DNA of 64,000 nucleotides from Kribbella pratensis (GCF_004366075.1 NZ_SODU01000003.1:620001-684000), one strand, 5' to 3'. Numbered from the stretch's first letter, positions 8,053 through 15,914 are shown. Notes: generated from the sequence alone by a model not told the origin. Made by a program: numbers and translations.

Positions 8053-9360
8053 ATGACAGCCCAGGTGCCGCACATCCTCGTCGTCGGAGGCGGTTACGTC
8101 GGGATGTACACCGCGTACGGCCTGCGCCGCGCCGCCCGTAAGGGCCGGATCCGGGTGACTGTGGTCGACCCGCGGTCGGTGATGACCTACCAGCCGTTCC
8201 TGCCGGAAGCCGCGGCCGGTTCGGTGGAGCCGCGGCACGTCGTGGTGCCGCTGCGCAAGACCCTCAAGGGCTGCCGGGTGGTGACGGGTCGCGTGACGGG
8301 GATCGATCACGCGAACAAGGTCGCCAAGGTGATGCCCGAGGAGGGCCCGGAGTACGAGCTCGCCTACGACCAGATCGTGGTCGCGCTCGGCTCGATCGCC
8401 CGCACGCTGCCCATCCCCGGCCTGGCCGAGGAAGCGACCGGGTTCAAGAACGTCGAAGAGGCCATCGCCCTGCGCAACAAGGTCCTGGACCGGCTCGACG
8501 TCGCGTCGTCGCAGCCCGACCCCGCGCTGCGCAAGTCCGCGCTCACGTTCGTCTTCATCGGCGGCGGGTACGCCGGTGTGGAGGCGTTCGCCGAGCTCGA
8601 GGACATGGCCCGCTACGCCACCCGCTACTACGACAACATCAAGCCCGAGGACATGCGCTGGGTCCTGGTCGAGGCCACCAACCGGATCCTCCCCGAGGTC
8701 GGCACGGATCTCGGCAAGTACACCGTGGACCAGCTCCGCAAGCGGAACATGGACATCCGGCTGGAGACCCGGCTGGAGTCCTGCGAGAAGGGCCATGTGA
8801 TCCTCAGTGACGGCGAGGAGTTCGACGCCGACACGATCGTCTGGACCGCGGGCGTGAAGGCGAATCCGGCGCTTGCCGCGACCGACTTCCCGCTGGACGA
8901 GAAGGGCCGGGTCAAGACGCTGCCGAACCTGCGGATCGAGGGTGTCGACGACGCCTGGACCGCCGGCGACAACGCCGCCGTACCGGACCTGACGAGTGAG
9001 ACCGGTGCGTACTGCGCCCCGAACGCGCAGCACGCCGTACGGCAGGCGCGTCGGCTCGCGGCGAACATCCTCCGGGTGGTCGACGGGCAGCCGCCGCAGG
9101 ACTACGAGCACAAGTACGTCGGCTCGGTCGCGAGCCTCGGCCTGCACAAGGGCGTCGCGCAGCTGTACGGCGTGAAGGTGAAGGGCTGGCTGGCCTGGTT
9201 CCTGCACCGGACCTACCACGTGTCCCGCGTACCCACCTTCAACCGGAAGGCCCGCGTGATCCTGGACTGGACCCTGGCGCTGTTCTTCCGCCGCGAGGTC
9301 ACCAGCCTCGGCAGCCTGCAGACCCCGAACGAAGAGTTCCGCCGGGCAACGCAGTCGTAG
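8053..9360 (+). CDS. ndh: Type II NADH dehydrogenase (non-proton-pumping)
   Basis: Membrane-associated flavoenzyme moving electrons from NADH to menaquinone. The FAD site is HILVVGGGYVGMYTAYGLRR at the N-terminus. The NADH-binding Rossmann motif is FVFIGGGYAGVEAFAELEDM at about residue 170. WTAGVKANP and AWTAGDNAAVPD are the conserved flavin-contact segments, followed by PNAQHAVRQARRLAANI. The C-terminal GWLAWFLHRTYH and DWTLALFF are amphipathic and hydrophobic, as expected for membrane attachment. The start is ATG 8053 with AGGGAGAG about eight bases upstream. It sits behind the Rex-type site and ahead of a strong terminator, so it is monocistronic. Confidence 0.92.
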   Translation: MTAQVPHILVVGGGYVGMYTAYGLRRAARKGRIRVTVVDPRSVMTYQPFLPEAAAGSVEPRHVVVPLRKTLKGCRVVTGRVTGIDHANKVAKVMPEEGPEYELAYDQIVVALGSIARTLPIPGLAEEATGFKNVEEAIALRNKVLDRLDVASSQPDPALRKSALTFVFIGGGYAGVEAFAELEDMARYATRYYDNIKPEDMRWVLVEATNRILPEVGTDLGKYTVDQLRKRNMDIRLETRLESCEKGHVILSDGEEFDADTIVWTAGVKANPALAATDFPLDEKGRVKTLPNLRIEGVDDAWTAGDNAAVPDLTSETGAYCAPNAQHAVRQARRLAANILRVVDGQPPQDYEHKYVGSVASLGLHKGVAQLYGVKVKGWLAWFLHRTYHVSRVPTFNRKARVILDWTLALFFRREVTSLGSLQTPNEEFRRATQS

Positions 9361-9374
9361 CGAAACACCTGATC

Positions 9375-9413
9375 GGCCGGGCCCCCAACTCGCCGGGGGC
9401 CCGGCCTTCTTTT
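9375..9413 (+). terminator. Intrinsic terminator after ndh
   Basis: Perfect 12-bp arms GGCCGGGCCCCC (9375-9386) and GGGGGCCCGGCC (9395-9406) are followed by TTCTTTT, 14 bases after the ndh stop. Confidence 0.92.
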
Positions 9414-9459
9414 CGCCGTCCCGCTCTGCGACGCTGTGCGCGAGTGTCTGGAGGGGGAC

Positions 9460-9906
9460 ATGAGTAAAGCGATGCTGCCACCGCGCTGGTTCGTCCGCGC
9501 GGCCTGGAAGTTCCATCGAGGTCTCTACAACGCCAGCAAGGGCCGCAAAGGTCTCTCACGACCGCGGGACAAGAAGTACGGCCTGTTGCGGCTCACCGTG
9601 ATCGGCCGGCGGACCGGGGAACCGCGGAGCGTGATTCTCGGGTACGTCGAGGACGGGCCGAACCTGGTCACCCTCGCGATGAACGGCTGGGGCGCACCCG
9701 AACCGGCCTGGTGGCTGAACCTGCTGGCGCACCCGGACGCCGAGGCGGTCCTCGTCGACGGGCAACGACCGGTCCGCGGCCGCGCTGCGGAGGGCCCGGA
9801 ACGCACGCGGCTGTGGGGCCGCTGGCAGGAGCTCGACAAGAACCTCGACGAGTACGCCGATCGCCGCCCGAGAACGACCGCGGTGGTGGTGCTCGAACCG
9901 CGTTAG
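9460..9906 (+). CDS. Deazaflavin (F420)-dependent nitroreductase-family protein
   Basis: A 148-residue protein of the Ddn/FDOR split-barrel type. The core LLRLTVIGRRTGEPRSVILGYVEDG followed by NGWGAPEPAWWLNLLAHPDA is diagnostic. Relatives use reduced F420 to reduce quinones or nitro compounds; which applies here is unknown. The start is ATG 9460, preceded by GGAGGGGG. It is tail-to-tail with the response regulator gene, overlapping by 3 bases. Confidence 0.87.
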   Translation: MSKAMLPPRWFVRAAWKFHRGLYNASKGRKGLSRPRDKKYGLLRLTVIGRRTGEPRSVILGYVEDGPNLVTLAMNGWGAPEPAWWLNLLAHPDAEAVLVDGQRPVRGRAAEGPERTRLWGRWQELDKNLDEYADRRPRTTAVVVLEPR

Positions 9907-10562
9907 TCGCGCAGCAGGTCCGCGTCGTGGACGAGGAGGGCGATCTGGACTCGGTTGTTCAGGTCGAGTTTCGTGAGGATGCGGGAGACGTGCGTCTTCA
10001 CGGTCGGGACGCTGAGGTAGAGCGTCGCGCTGATCTCGGCGTTCGACTTCCCCTCGCCGACGGCGACAGCGATCTCGCGTTCACGGTCGTTCAGGTCCGC
10101 GAGGCGGGCGGCGGCCTTGGTCTTGCGGTTGTCCTGGCCGGAGTCGGCGACGCGGGTGATGAGGCGTTTGGTGACGGCCGGCGAGAGGACGGGATGTCCG
10201 GCCGCGATCCGGCGTACCGACTCGACGATCTCGGCGGGCGGGGTGTCCTTCAGGATGAACCCGGCGGCGCCGGCGCGGAGGGCGCGCAGGACGTGCTCGT
10301 CGGCGTCGAAGGTGGTGAGGATGACGACCTCAGGCGCGCCCGGGCGGCGCCGTACCGCTTCCGTCGCGGTCAGGCCGTCGGTGCCGGGCATCCGGATGTC
10401 CATCAGGATCACGTCCGGAGCGAGCCGGTCGATCAGGCCCTGTACGCCGGACCCGTCACCAGCCTCCCCGACCACACGGATGTCCTCTGCGCCGCCCAGC
10501 ATCAACTTCAGCCCGGCCCGCAACAACGGATCGTCATCCACGATCAACACCCGAATGGTCAT
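9903..10562 (-). CDS. NarL/LuxR-family response regulator
   Basis: A 219-residue DNA-binding regulator. The receiver has acidic residues VDDDP near the N-terminus, phospho-acceptor Asp55 in VILMDIRMPG, the switch Thr in VVILTTFDADEH and the Lys in GFILKDTPP. The C-terminal helix-turn-helix is LNDREREIAVAVGEGKSNAE followed by VPTVKTHVSRILTKL. The histidine kinase gene lies 43 bases upstream on the same strand, so the two form a standard operon. The stimulus is unknown. Confidence 0.92.
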   Translation of the reverse strand: MTIRVLIVDDDPLLRAGLKLMLGGAEDIRVVGEAGDGSGVQGLIDRLAPDVILMDIRMPGTDGLTATEAVRRRPGAPEVVILTTFDADEHVLRALRAGAAGFILKDTPPAEIVESVRRIAAGHPVLSPAVTKRLITRVADSGQDNRKTKAAARLADLNDREREIAVAVGEGKSNAEISATLYLSVPTVKTHVSRILTKLDLNNRVQIALLVHDADLLRD

Positions 10563-10605
10563 GAGCCACAGCCTCCTGACCCTGGAGGCGCGCCATTCAA
10601 CACCG

Positions 10606-11727
10606 TCATGCGGGCCACGGTAGCCAGGCGTGGAGGCGGAAGTCGCCTTCGGGGGTGCGGCCGTGTTCGACGCGGCCTTCGACCAAGGCGGCGCGTTCGC
10701 TGAGGCCCTTCAAACCTTGGCCGTCGCCGCGCCGGCGGTTCGGCGCCGGGTTGCGCAGCTCGACCGACAGTCCGTTGCCTGGGGCACCGGTCACGCTGAT
10801 CGTCACCGGCTCCCCCGGCGCATGCTTGACCGCGTTCGTCAGACCTTCCTGCACGACCCGGTACGCCGTACGCCCGACGTGCTCCGGCATCGCGCCCGGA
10901 GCATCCAGCGTCAACTCGACCGGAATGCCCGCCTCCCGCGAACCCTCCACGAGCGCAGGCAAGTCAGCGAACGCAGGCTGCGGGAGCTCGCCGACAGGAG
11001 CGCGCAGTACGCCGATCACCTCGCGGAGATCCTGCAGCGCCTGGTGTGCGCTCGCCCGGATGATCTCCGCGGCACCCGCGACCTCGGCCGTGGACACGTC
11101 CGGGCGGTACGCCAACGCACCGGCATGCACGCTGAGCAACGACAGCCGATGCCCGAGTACGTCGTGCATCTCGCGAGCGATCTCCTCGCGCGCCCGCAGC
11201 TGCGCCTGCTCGGCCTGCAGTGTCGCCACGGTCTCGGCCCGATCCGCCCGGTCCCGCAGCGTCTGCAGGAGCTGCCGCCGGGACCGGATGTAGAACCCCC
11301 AGCCCGCCATGGCGGCGTACAGAGTGATGCCGATGAGGAGCTGAGTTTTCCAGTCCTCCTTGTGCCGCACCTGGAGATAGCTGAGCGTGGCGACGAAGTT
11401 CAGCGCGAAGACCCAGATCGAGGTCCGCCACGGCTTGTGGACGGCGACGGTCATGACCAGCACGAGCGTCGGCCCGGCCGCGGCGTCGGAGTACACCGAG
11501 ACGGCGGCCGCGATAATCGCCAGTGGGACGGGCCAGCGGCGCCGGAACCACAGGGTCAGGCACAGCGCCATGCCCGACCAGAAGTCGATCGCGATCAGCG
11601 TCCGCGGCACCGCATCGCCCTCACCCTCGCTGTAGGCGAGCAGCGCGAGGCACACCGCGAGCACGAACGACACACTGTCCACGACCCAGTTCATGGCCGT
11701 ACGACGCGGACGCTTGCGCTCACTCAT
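10606..11727 (-). CDS. Sensor histidine kinase (HisKA_3 type)
   Basis: A 373-residue membrane kinase paired with the response regulator downstream. About five or six hydrophobic segments occupy residues 10-140 (SVSFVLAVCLALLAY, FWSGMALCLTLWF, LLIGITLYAAMAGWGFYI). A linker helix leads to the phospho-acceptor His in REEIAREMHDVLGHRLSLLS. The ATPase domain shows an N-box in YRVVQEGLTNAVKHAPG and a glycine box in GDGQGLKGLSERAAL. There is no large extracytoplasmic domain, which suggests membrane or intramembrane sensing as in DesK/LiaS-type kinases. Confidence 0.9.
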   Translation of the reverse strand: MSERKRPRRTAMNWVVDSVSFVLAVCLALLAYSEGEGDAVPRTLIAIDFWSGMALCLTLWFRRRWPVPLAIIAAAVSVYSDAAAGPTLVLVMTVAVHKPWRTSIWVFALNFVATLSYLQVRHKEDWKTQLLIGITLYAAMAGWGFYIRSRRQLLQTLRDRADRAETVATLQAEQAQLRAREEIAREMHDVLGHRLSLLSVHAGALAYRPDVSTAEVAGAAEIIRASAHQALQDLREVIGVLRAPVGELPQPAFADLPALVEGSREAGIPVELTLDAPGAMPEHVGRTAYRVVQEGLTNAVKHAPGEPVTISVTGAPGNGLSVELRNPAPNRRRGDGQGLKGLSERAALVEGRVEHGRTPEGDFRLHAWLPWPA

Positions 11728-11831
11728 GACTTGAATGTAGCGGTGGGTAAGCGATCTCCGGGGTGGATGCGGGTGTCCGGATACCGAAGTCGGTGCGATC
11801 AGGTACTTAGGTCGGCGGTAGGTTGCCGGGC

Positions 11832-12338
11832 ATGAGTCAGCTCGCTGTCACCGTCATCGGCCCGGACCGCCCGGGGATCATCGCCGACGTCACCGAGGCC
11901 CTGGTCGGTATCGGGGTCAACCTCGAGGACTCGACCATGACGCTGCTGCGCGGCCACTTCGCGATGATGATCGTCTGCGCCGGACCGTTCGACGAGGTGA
12001 AGTCGGCGCTCGAGCCGCTGCGCGGCGAGCTGGTCATCACGGTCCGCAAGATGGGCCCCGAGCACGAGCATGCGCCGATCGGTGCGCCGTACATGCTGAG
12101 CGTCCACGGCGCGGACCGGCCGGGGATCGTGGCGGCGGTGACGCGGATGATCGCGGCCGCCGGAGGCACGATCACGGACCTGGCGACGCGGCTGAGCGGC
12201 GGGCTGTACGTACTGACCGCGGAGGTCGAGCTGCCGCCGACCGCGGAGCTGGAGATGCTGGACCGGGCGCTCGAGATCACCGCCGAGGAACTCGGAGTGG
12301 GTGTCACGCTGCGCCCGGCCGAGAGCGACGAACTGTGA
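11832..12338 (+). CDS. Tandem ACT-domain protein (GcvR-like)
   Basis: A 168-residue protein of two ACT domains. The first begins LAVTVIGPDRPGIIADVTEALV and the second YMLSVHGADRPGIVAAVTRMI, each with the ligand-loop pattern D-R-P-G-I. This is the layout of glycine cleavage repressor GcvR and related amino-acid sensors; a DNA- or protein-partner role is inferred. The start is ATG 11832; an upstream ATG three codons earlier is possible. The stop overlaps the start of the deformylase gene by 4 bases, so translation is probably coupled. Confidence 0.85.
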   Translation: MSQLAVTVIGPDRPGIIADVTEALVGIGVNLEDSTMTLLRGHFAMMIVCAGPFDEVKSALEPLRGELVITVRKMGPEHEHAPIGAPYMLSVHGADRPGIVAAVTRMIAAAGGTITDLATRLSGGLYVLTAEVELPPTAELEMLDRALEITAEELGVGVTLRPAESDEL

Positions 12339-12877
12339 TCACGGACTGGTCCCCTGCACGTCTGGATGTCCAGGGCGCCGTACTCGAGGTCGTCCGCGCA
12401 CCGCACCCGGTGCTCGCGACGGAAAGCGCGGAGGTGGACCCGCTCGATCCGGACATGATCCAGCTCGCCGCTGACCTCGTGGCGACCATGCGGGTCTCCC
12501 CCGGGTGCGTCGGACTCGCGGCGCCGCAGGTTGGTGTCGCTGCGCAGATGTTCTCGCTCGACGTGACCAATCACCCGAAGACGCGTACCTGTCACGGCGT
12601 CTTCGTTCTGTGCAACGCGGTCGTCGTCGAGGCCTCACGCAACGAGAAGGCTCGCGAAGGGTGCATGTCGGTGCCGGACTTCACCGGCGACGTCAAACGT
12701 GCGACCCGGCTCACGGTCGCCGGCGTCCTGCCCGGTACGACGGACCAGGTCACGATCACCACCGACGCGTTCGAGGCCCGCGCACTCCAGCACGAGATCG
12801 ACCACTGCAGCGGAAAGCTGTTCCTGGACCGAGTAGCCGGCGCCCACGCCGTGTACCCCCGAAAGACCTACCTGTAA
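12335..12877 (+). CDS. def: Peptide deformylase
   Basis: A metalloenzyme that removes the formyl group from nascent proteins. All three motifs are present: GCVGLAAPQVGV (motif 1), EGCMS with metal ligand Cys110 (motif 2), and QHEIDH with His153, Glu154 and His157 (motif 3). The start is GTG 12335, sharing GTGA with the stop of the ACT gene. The usual Leu of EGCLS is Met here, a known tolerated variation. The gene lies 18 bases before tRNA-Leu, the integration site of the neighbouring element. Confidence 0.93.
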   Translation: MITDWSPARLDVQGAVLEVVRAPHPVLATESAEVDPLDPDMIQLAADLVATMRVSPGCVGLAAPQVGVAAQMFSLDVTNHPKTRTCHGVFVLCNAVVVEASRNEKAREGCMSVPDFTGDVKRATRLTVAGVLPGTTDQVTITTDAFEARALQHEIDHCSGKLFLDRVAGAHAVYPRKTYL

Positions 12878-12895
12878 CGAGTACCCTCGTCCCGA

Positions 12896-12981
12896 GCCCG
12901 GGTGGCGGAACGGCAGACGCAGCGAGCTTAAACCTCGCGGCCCTAACAGGCATACGGGTTCGAATCCCGTCCCGGGCACCA
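12896..12981 (+). tRNA. tRNA-Leu(UAA)
   Basis: Cloverleaf with acceptor GCCCGGG/CCCGGGC, anticodon stem GCGAG/CTCGC and loop CTTAAAC giving anticodon UAA. There is a class II variable arm (GCCC-TAACA-GGC), a T-arm ACGGG-TTCGAAT-CCCGT, and an encoded CCA. UUA is the rarest leucine codon in such genomes, and this is the bldA-type tRNA. Its 3' half is duplicated at 15834, marking it as the attachment site of an integrated element. Confidence 0.95.
12929..12979 (+). repeat. attL, 51-bp core inside tRNA-Leu
   Basis: The segment from the anticodon loop (TAAACC...) to GGGCAC is identical base for base to 15834-15884. The base before differs (T against C) and the base after differs (C against A), which defines the core ends. 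Confidence 0.9.
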
Positions 12982-13023
12982 TGAACTGACCTGCAAAGAT
13001 AACCAAGTAGGAATATAAGCAGC

Positions 13024-13065
13024 GGTTGCAGCAGTCGTGCGATGGTTGCACTAGCGGTTGCAGTT
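13024..13065 (+). promoter_or_regulatory. Integrase arm-type sites, tRNA side
   Basis: Three direct copies of GGTTGCA lie at 13024, 13044 and 13056. The last two, 12 bases apart, match a pair at the other end of the element with the same spacing. This is the arrangement of arm-type sites bound by the N-terminal domain of tyrosine integrases. Confidence 0.65.
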
Positions 13066-13075
13066 GCCTGCCCGA

Positions 13076-13339
13076 TCATGCCCACAGCGCCTTTCCGATC
13101 TTGGCCGCAGCGTCCTCAGCCAGCTTGCTCGTCACATGCGTGTAGCGCTTGGTCACTGCCAATGTCGAATGTCCGAGGATCTCCTGCACCACGCGGATGT
13201 CGACACCCTGCTCCAACAGCAGCGTCGCCGCCGTATGCCGTGCATCGTGAGGACGAGCATCCCGAAGGCCGGCCGCTTGAAGCATGCTCTTGAACTGGCC
13301 CAGTCGCGCCGCGGCATCGGTCCTACTGTCGACCGTTGA
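13076..13339 (-). pseudogene. C-terminal remnant of a phage-type tyrosine integrase
   Basis: The open frame after a TAA at 13340-13342 encodes [20 protein letters not shown], then [20 protein letters not shown] and [15 protein letters not shown]. It therefore keeps the HxxR, LGHS His and catalytic Tyr of the recombinase box II. The arm-binding and core-binding domains and the first catalytic Arg are missing. The break lies where the neighbouring 359-residue gene ends, and the two frames overlap by 17 bases. Its position next to attL and its strand fit the original integrase gene. It cannot be active alone. Confidence 0.85.
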
Positions 13340-14402
13340 TTACCTTGCTCCACAGCCCCTGAGCGACGTCGTCTTCATTGGGCGCGTCGTCAGCGCCTCG
13401 GTCGGCCGTGTAGACCAACAGACCGAACTTGTGCAGGACTTCGTCTGCCATCTCTGCGGGCAATCGCTGCACAAACGCATCGATCGAGCTTGATCGAAGG
13501 AAAGCGAGTTCTGACCATTCAGCGAGAGATCGATTCCGACTTGCTTGCCGCCCTGCATATCCGGTTAGGGCAAGCAGGGGAATAACCAGCGCCCACTTAG
13601 AGATCTCGGCCGAGACGCTAACCTGTGCCTCACTGTTCAGCCCGGTATAACTCGCCCCGATGGTCGCCAGCAGAGAACATGCTACGACTAGAGACCACAA
13701 TCGGTAAGACCATCGGCGACTCTTCGCGTATGAGTCAAAGAACAATGATATCTCAACATCGGCGACGCGCCCTGCCGCCTTTTCTGTCGCCTCTTGAACT
13801 TCTAGTACCTCGCGCTGCACTTTCTCTGCATTCTGGCGAACCGCTTTAATTTCCTGCAGCTGCTCGTAGCTCTCGATGATGGGGATTATCGAATTCACTT
13901 TGGTCCGAGTCGCCCTCACCACACCTTGGAAATTCTGCGACATCCCTGGCCGAGCAAACGTTCGGATGATCGGCGAAGCGTCTTCGAGCGAAATGACCAT
14001 GTTATCTAATGCGCGCCCCGCAATTTGCCAAGGCGCGGCCTCTACTACCGCAGCGAACGCCCCAGCGGTCGCTGAAATCGAAGCTAGATCGATCGCCTCC
14101 CACGGGATCTTTCCAGTCTCTCTAACTTCTTCGTACCACTTCGACGATTTTGGATATCGAGCCGCCACATCGGGCCCAACGGGAAGAATCCGAGCGAGAG
14201 CACGAAGGATATCTCGACCCGCCTCCAGGATCGACTGTCTGACCTCCGGCTCACCAGCCGAGAATTGAACGGAAGCGACCTGCTCAATCGACTCCATCAA
14301 CTCTCGGATCGCCTTGGCCGTCTCTATCGTTTCGGAAGAGTACCTTGAGTCCGGCGAGTCGGCCGGTTCGGACTCCCCCGCTTCCCCTTGTGCTGAACTC
14401 AC
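13323..14402 (-). CDS. Coiled-coil, two-TM membrane protein of unknown function
   Basis: A 359-residue element cargo protein. It has a soluble helical N-terminal half (about 1-170). A probable coiled coil follows ([20 protein letters not shown] onwards, about 185-215), then two membrane helices separated by a short loop ([20 protein letters not shown] and [20 protein letters not shown]). A soluble tail of ~80 residues ends the protein ([20 protein letters not shown] onwards). The two-helix plus coiled-coil layout recalls 2TM effectors such as SLATT-type proteins, but I see no sequence match strong enough to name. The start is the GTG at 14402 without a clear ribosome site; internal starts are possible. 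G+C is lower than the chromosome. Role in defence or exclusion is inference. Confidence 0.7.
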   Translation of the reverse strand: MSSAQGEAGESEPADSPDSRYSSETIETAKAIRELMESIEQVASVQFSAGEPEVRQSILEAGRDILRALARILPVGPDVAARYPKSSKWYEEVRETGKIPWEAIDLASISATAGAFAAVVEAAPWQIAGRALDNMVISLEDASPIIRTFARPGMSQNFQGVVRATRTKVNSIIPIIESYEQLQEIKAVRQNAEKVQREVLEVQEATEKAAGRVADVEISLFFDSYAKSRRWSYRLWSLVVACSLLATIGASYTGLNSEAQVSVSAEISKWALVIPLLALTGYAGRQASRNRSLAEWSELAFLRSSSIDAFVQRLPAEMADEVLHKFGLLVYTADRGADDAPNEDDVAQGLWSKVINGRQ

Positions 14403-15028
14403 AACCGCCCCCTTGCGCGCCCCGTTCGACCTTGAACCGATCAGCTACTTTGCCGCCGGTTGCAACCGTGGAGGCAATCGTGCCCTAAAGATAGCGGCAG
14501 CGCCATCCGCCGCAATCCGGTCTGACAACTTTCTCTACGTCTTCAAGACGGGCCCCTCCAGGCCCGAAAGCGCGCCGCCACCGCAGGGCGGGACGCCTGC
14601 CTCCCACTCCGCTGCGCTGCGCTCCCGGCGCGTCCCTTGGCTTGGCGCGCACGCGCCAAAGGGTGCCGGGCCGAAGACAGCAGAACTCGCATCAACGCTC
14701 GGCACCCTGTCGGTGGTACTGCCCGAAACGGGCCAGCTGCGCGCCGCCCGCGCTTGATGCAAGCTCCCGTCTGCCGGTGGGCTCCCGCATCGCCCCGTTA
14801 GCAATCATCGAAGGGATGGCCCGGCGCGGCACGCGTCAAGGGCGCCTGGGGCGTCCCTTCGGGACCTTCGGCCCTTGACTCGCACCGCACCGCACCTAAA
14901 GTCGCAGCTATCGGGGCGATGCGGGAGGACTGCCCGTCCGCTTCTCACGTAATCGTCAACTATGGCCTTCGCACAAATCGCGAGGTAACGCTCGCTGGGG
15001 GGCGCGATCTACATACAAGGGGGGAACC
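14403..15028. other. 626-bp stretch without a convincing gene, rich in inverted repeats
   Basis: No reading frame here looks coding. It holds perfect inverted repeats: GGTTGCAACC (14458-14467), TTGGCGCG/CGCGCCAA (14642-14659), GCATCAA/TTGATGC (14689-14695 and 14754-14760), CTCCCGCATCGCCCCG with its complement (14782-14797 and 14912-14927), GTCAAGGGC/GCCCTTGAC (14835-14843 and 14871-14879), and GTCCC/GGGAC (14853-14865). Three tandem CGCAC units follow at 14881-14895. The nesting suggests a structured RNA or a replication or transfer origin; neither is shown. Confidence 0.7.
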
Positions 15029-15613
15029 ATGCGAGTGAAGAAGTTCCTAGCAACACTGTCCCTGGCAGCACTTGCTGTCGCGGGATGCGGCTCTACAGGA
15101 GGCAGTCCTTCTGCTTCAACACCTACTGGGACCAACGCAGCAACACCAACCGAGACGTCGTCGCAACCAACTACATCGAACGAGACAGAAACAGAGGCAC
15201 CGACACCTACATCGACAGAGCCAGCCACGTTGAAGTGGAACGAGACCAATGAGTGGGAGGACCATCTCTCAGTAACTGTCAGTGCACCCAAGGCGGCGAA
15301 GCGAAGCGAGTATGCATCGGGTGGCGAGAAGTTCAAGTACGCCGTGCAGTTCACTATCACGATCGTGAACAAGACAGGGAAGGCATTTGATCCTTCATCC
15401 TTCTACATGACCATTCAGAGCGCAGACGTTGAAGGTGACCAGATCTTCGACGAAGGCTTCACGGGAGGCCCCGAGACCAAGCTCCTCAACGGTCGACAGG
15501 CCAAGTTCAAGGTGGCCTTCGGTGTCGCCAACCCGAAGGACATTGTCCTCGAGGTCTCTCCTGGGTACGCCAGCGACGACTCAACGTACGACCCCGCAAT
15601 CTGGACCAGCTAA
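15029..15613 (+). CDS. Lipoprotein, DUF4352-like
   Basis: A 194-residue exported lipoprotein. A basic start MRVKKF and hydrophobic core lead to lipobox LAVAGC with lipidated Cys20. A Ser/Thr/Pro/Glu-rich linker (about 22-70) follows, then a beta-rich domain (LSVTVSAPKAAKRSEYASGG, KYAVQFTITIVNKTGKAFDP). That domain resembles DUF4352, seen in telomeric or immunity-like lipoproteins. A strong AAGGGGGG precedes the ATG. Its composition is lower in G+C than host genes. Element-borne surface lipoproteins often protect against superinfection or modify the host surface; that is only a suggestion. Confidence 0.8.
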   Translation: MRVKKFLATLSLAALAVAGCGSTGGSPSASTPTGTNAATPTETSSQPTTSNETETEAPTPTSTEPATLKWNETNEWEDHLSVTVSAPKAAKRSEYASGGEKFKYAVQFTITIVNKTGKAFDPSSFYMTIQSADVEGDQIFDEGFTGGPETKLLNGRQAKFKVAFGVANPKDIVLEVSPGYASDDSTYDPAIWTS

Positions 15614-15715
15614 GTCTGGCAACCCAGTGCTCGACGCGGTCCAGGAGCGTCCAACCTGCGGGTCCTGACGAGCTGACCGACGCCCATGGGGTTGAAGTAG
15701 TCAGCCCGCGGTCGT

Positions 15716-15737
15716 AGTTGCACCGGTAGTTGCAGTT
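15716..15737 (+). promoter_or_regulatory. Integrase arm-type sites, distal end
   Basis: Two direct AGTTGCA copies at 15716 and 15728 are 12 bases apart, the second followed by GTT. This repeats the spacing and flank of the pair at 13044 and 13056 near attL. Confidence 0.65.
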
Positions 15738-15833
15738 CACCCCGATCCGCGCACGTTCCCAGGGATACAACAACCAGGTGACGAGCGCGGTCCGGACCGT
15801 GACGAACCACTCCGGACAGAGGCTGGTCGAACC

Positions 15834-15884
15834 TAAACCTCGCGGCCCTAACAGGCATACGGGTTCGAATCCCGTCCCGGGCAC
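15834..15884 (+). repeat. attR, 51-bp copy of the tRNA-Leu 3' half
   Basis: Identical to 12929-12979. Upstream sequence does not continue into a tRNA 5' half, so this is not a functional tRNA. After GGGCAC it runs into ACCCTGG, without an encoded CCA, which shows the ancestral chromosomal 3' end. Confidence 0.9.
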
Positions 15885-15914
15885 ACCCTGGTCGCCCCCC
15901 GCGTCGGGCGGAGG

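Larger units (their letters stand above)
12929..15884. mobile_element. Integrated element (~2.9 kb) in tRNA-Leu(UAA), integrase-defective
   Basis: The element is bounded by 51-bp perfect direct repeats of the tRNA 3' half. It contains paired arm-type sites just inside both ends, a truncated tyrosine recombinase, a coiled-coil/two-TM protein, a structured non-coding segment and a lipoprotein gene. Its coding DNA is visibly lower in G+C and less CGTAC-rich than the flanks. It has no replication, transfer or excision gene, so it looks like a deletion remnant or a satellite mobilised in trans. Confidence 0.88.

Noticed and set aside
14314-14757. Open frame of 147 codons in the element's non-coding stretch
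   Set aside because: Composition is Arg/Pro/Ala-rich, there is no ribosome site, and it starts inside the antisense of the membrane-protein gene; the region's inverted repeats explain it better.
15834-15884. Second tRNA-Leu gene
   Set aside because: Only the 3' half is present, with no 5' acceptor, D-arm or anticodon stem; it is the att repeat.
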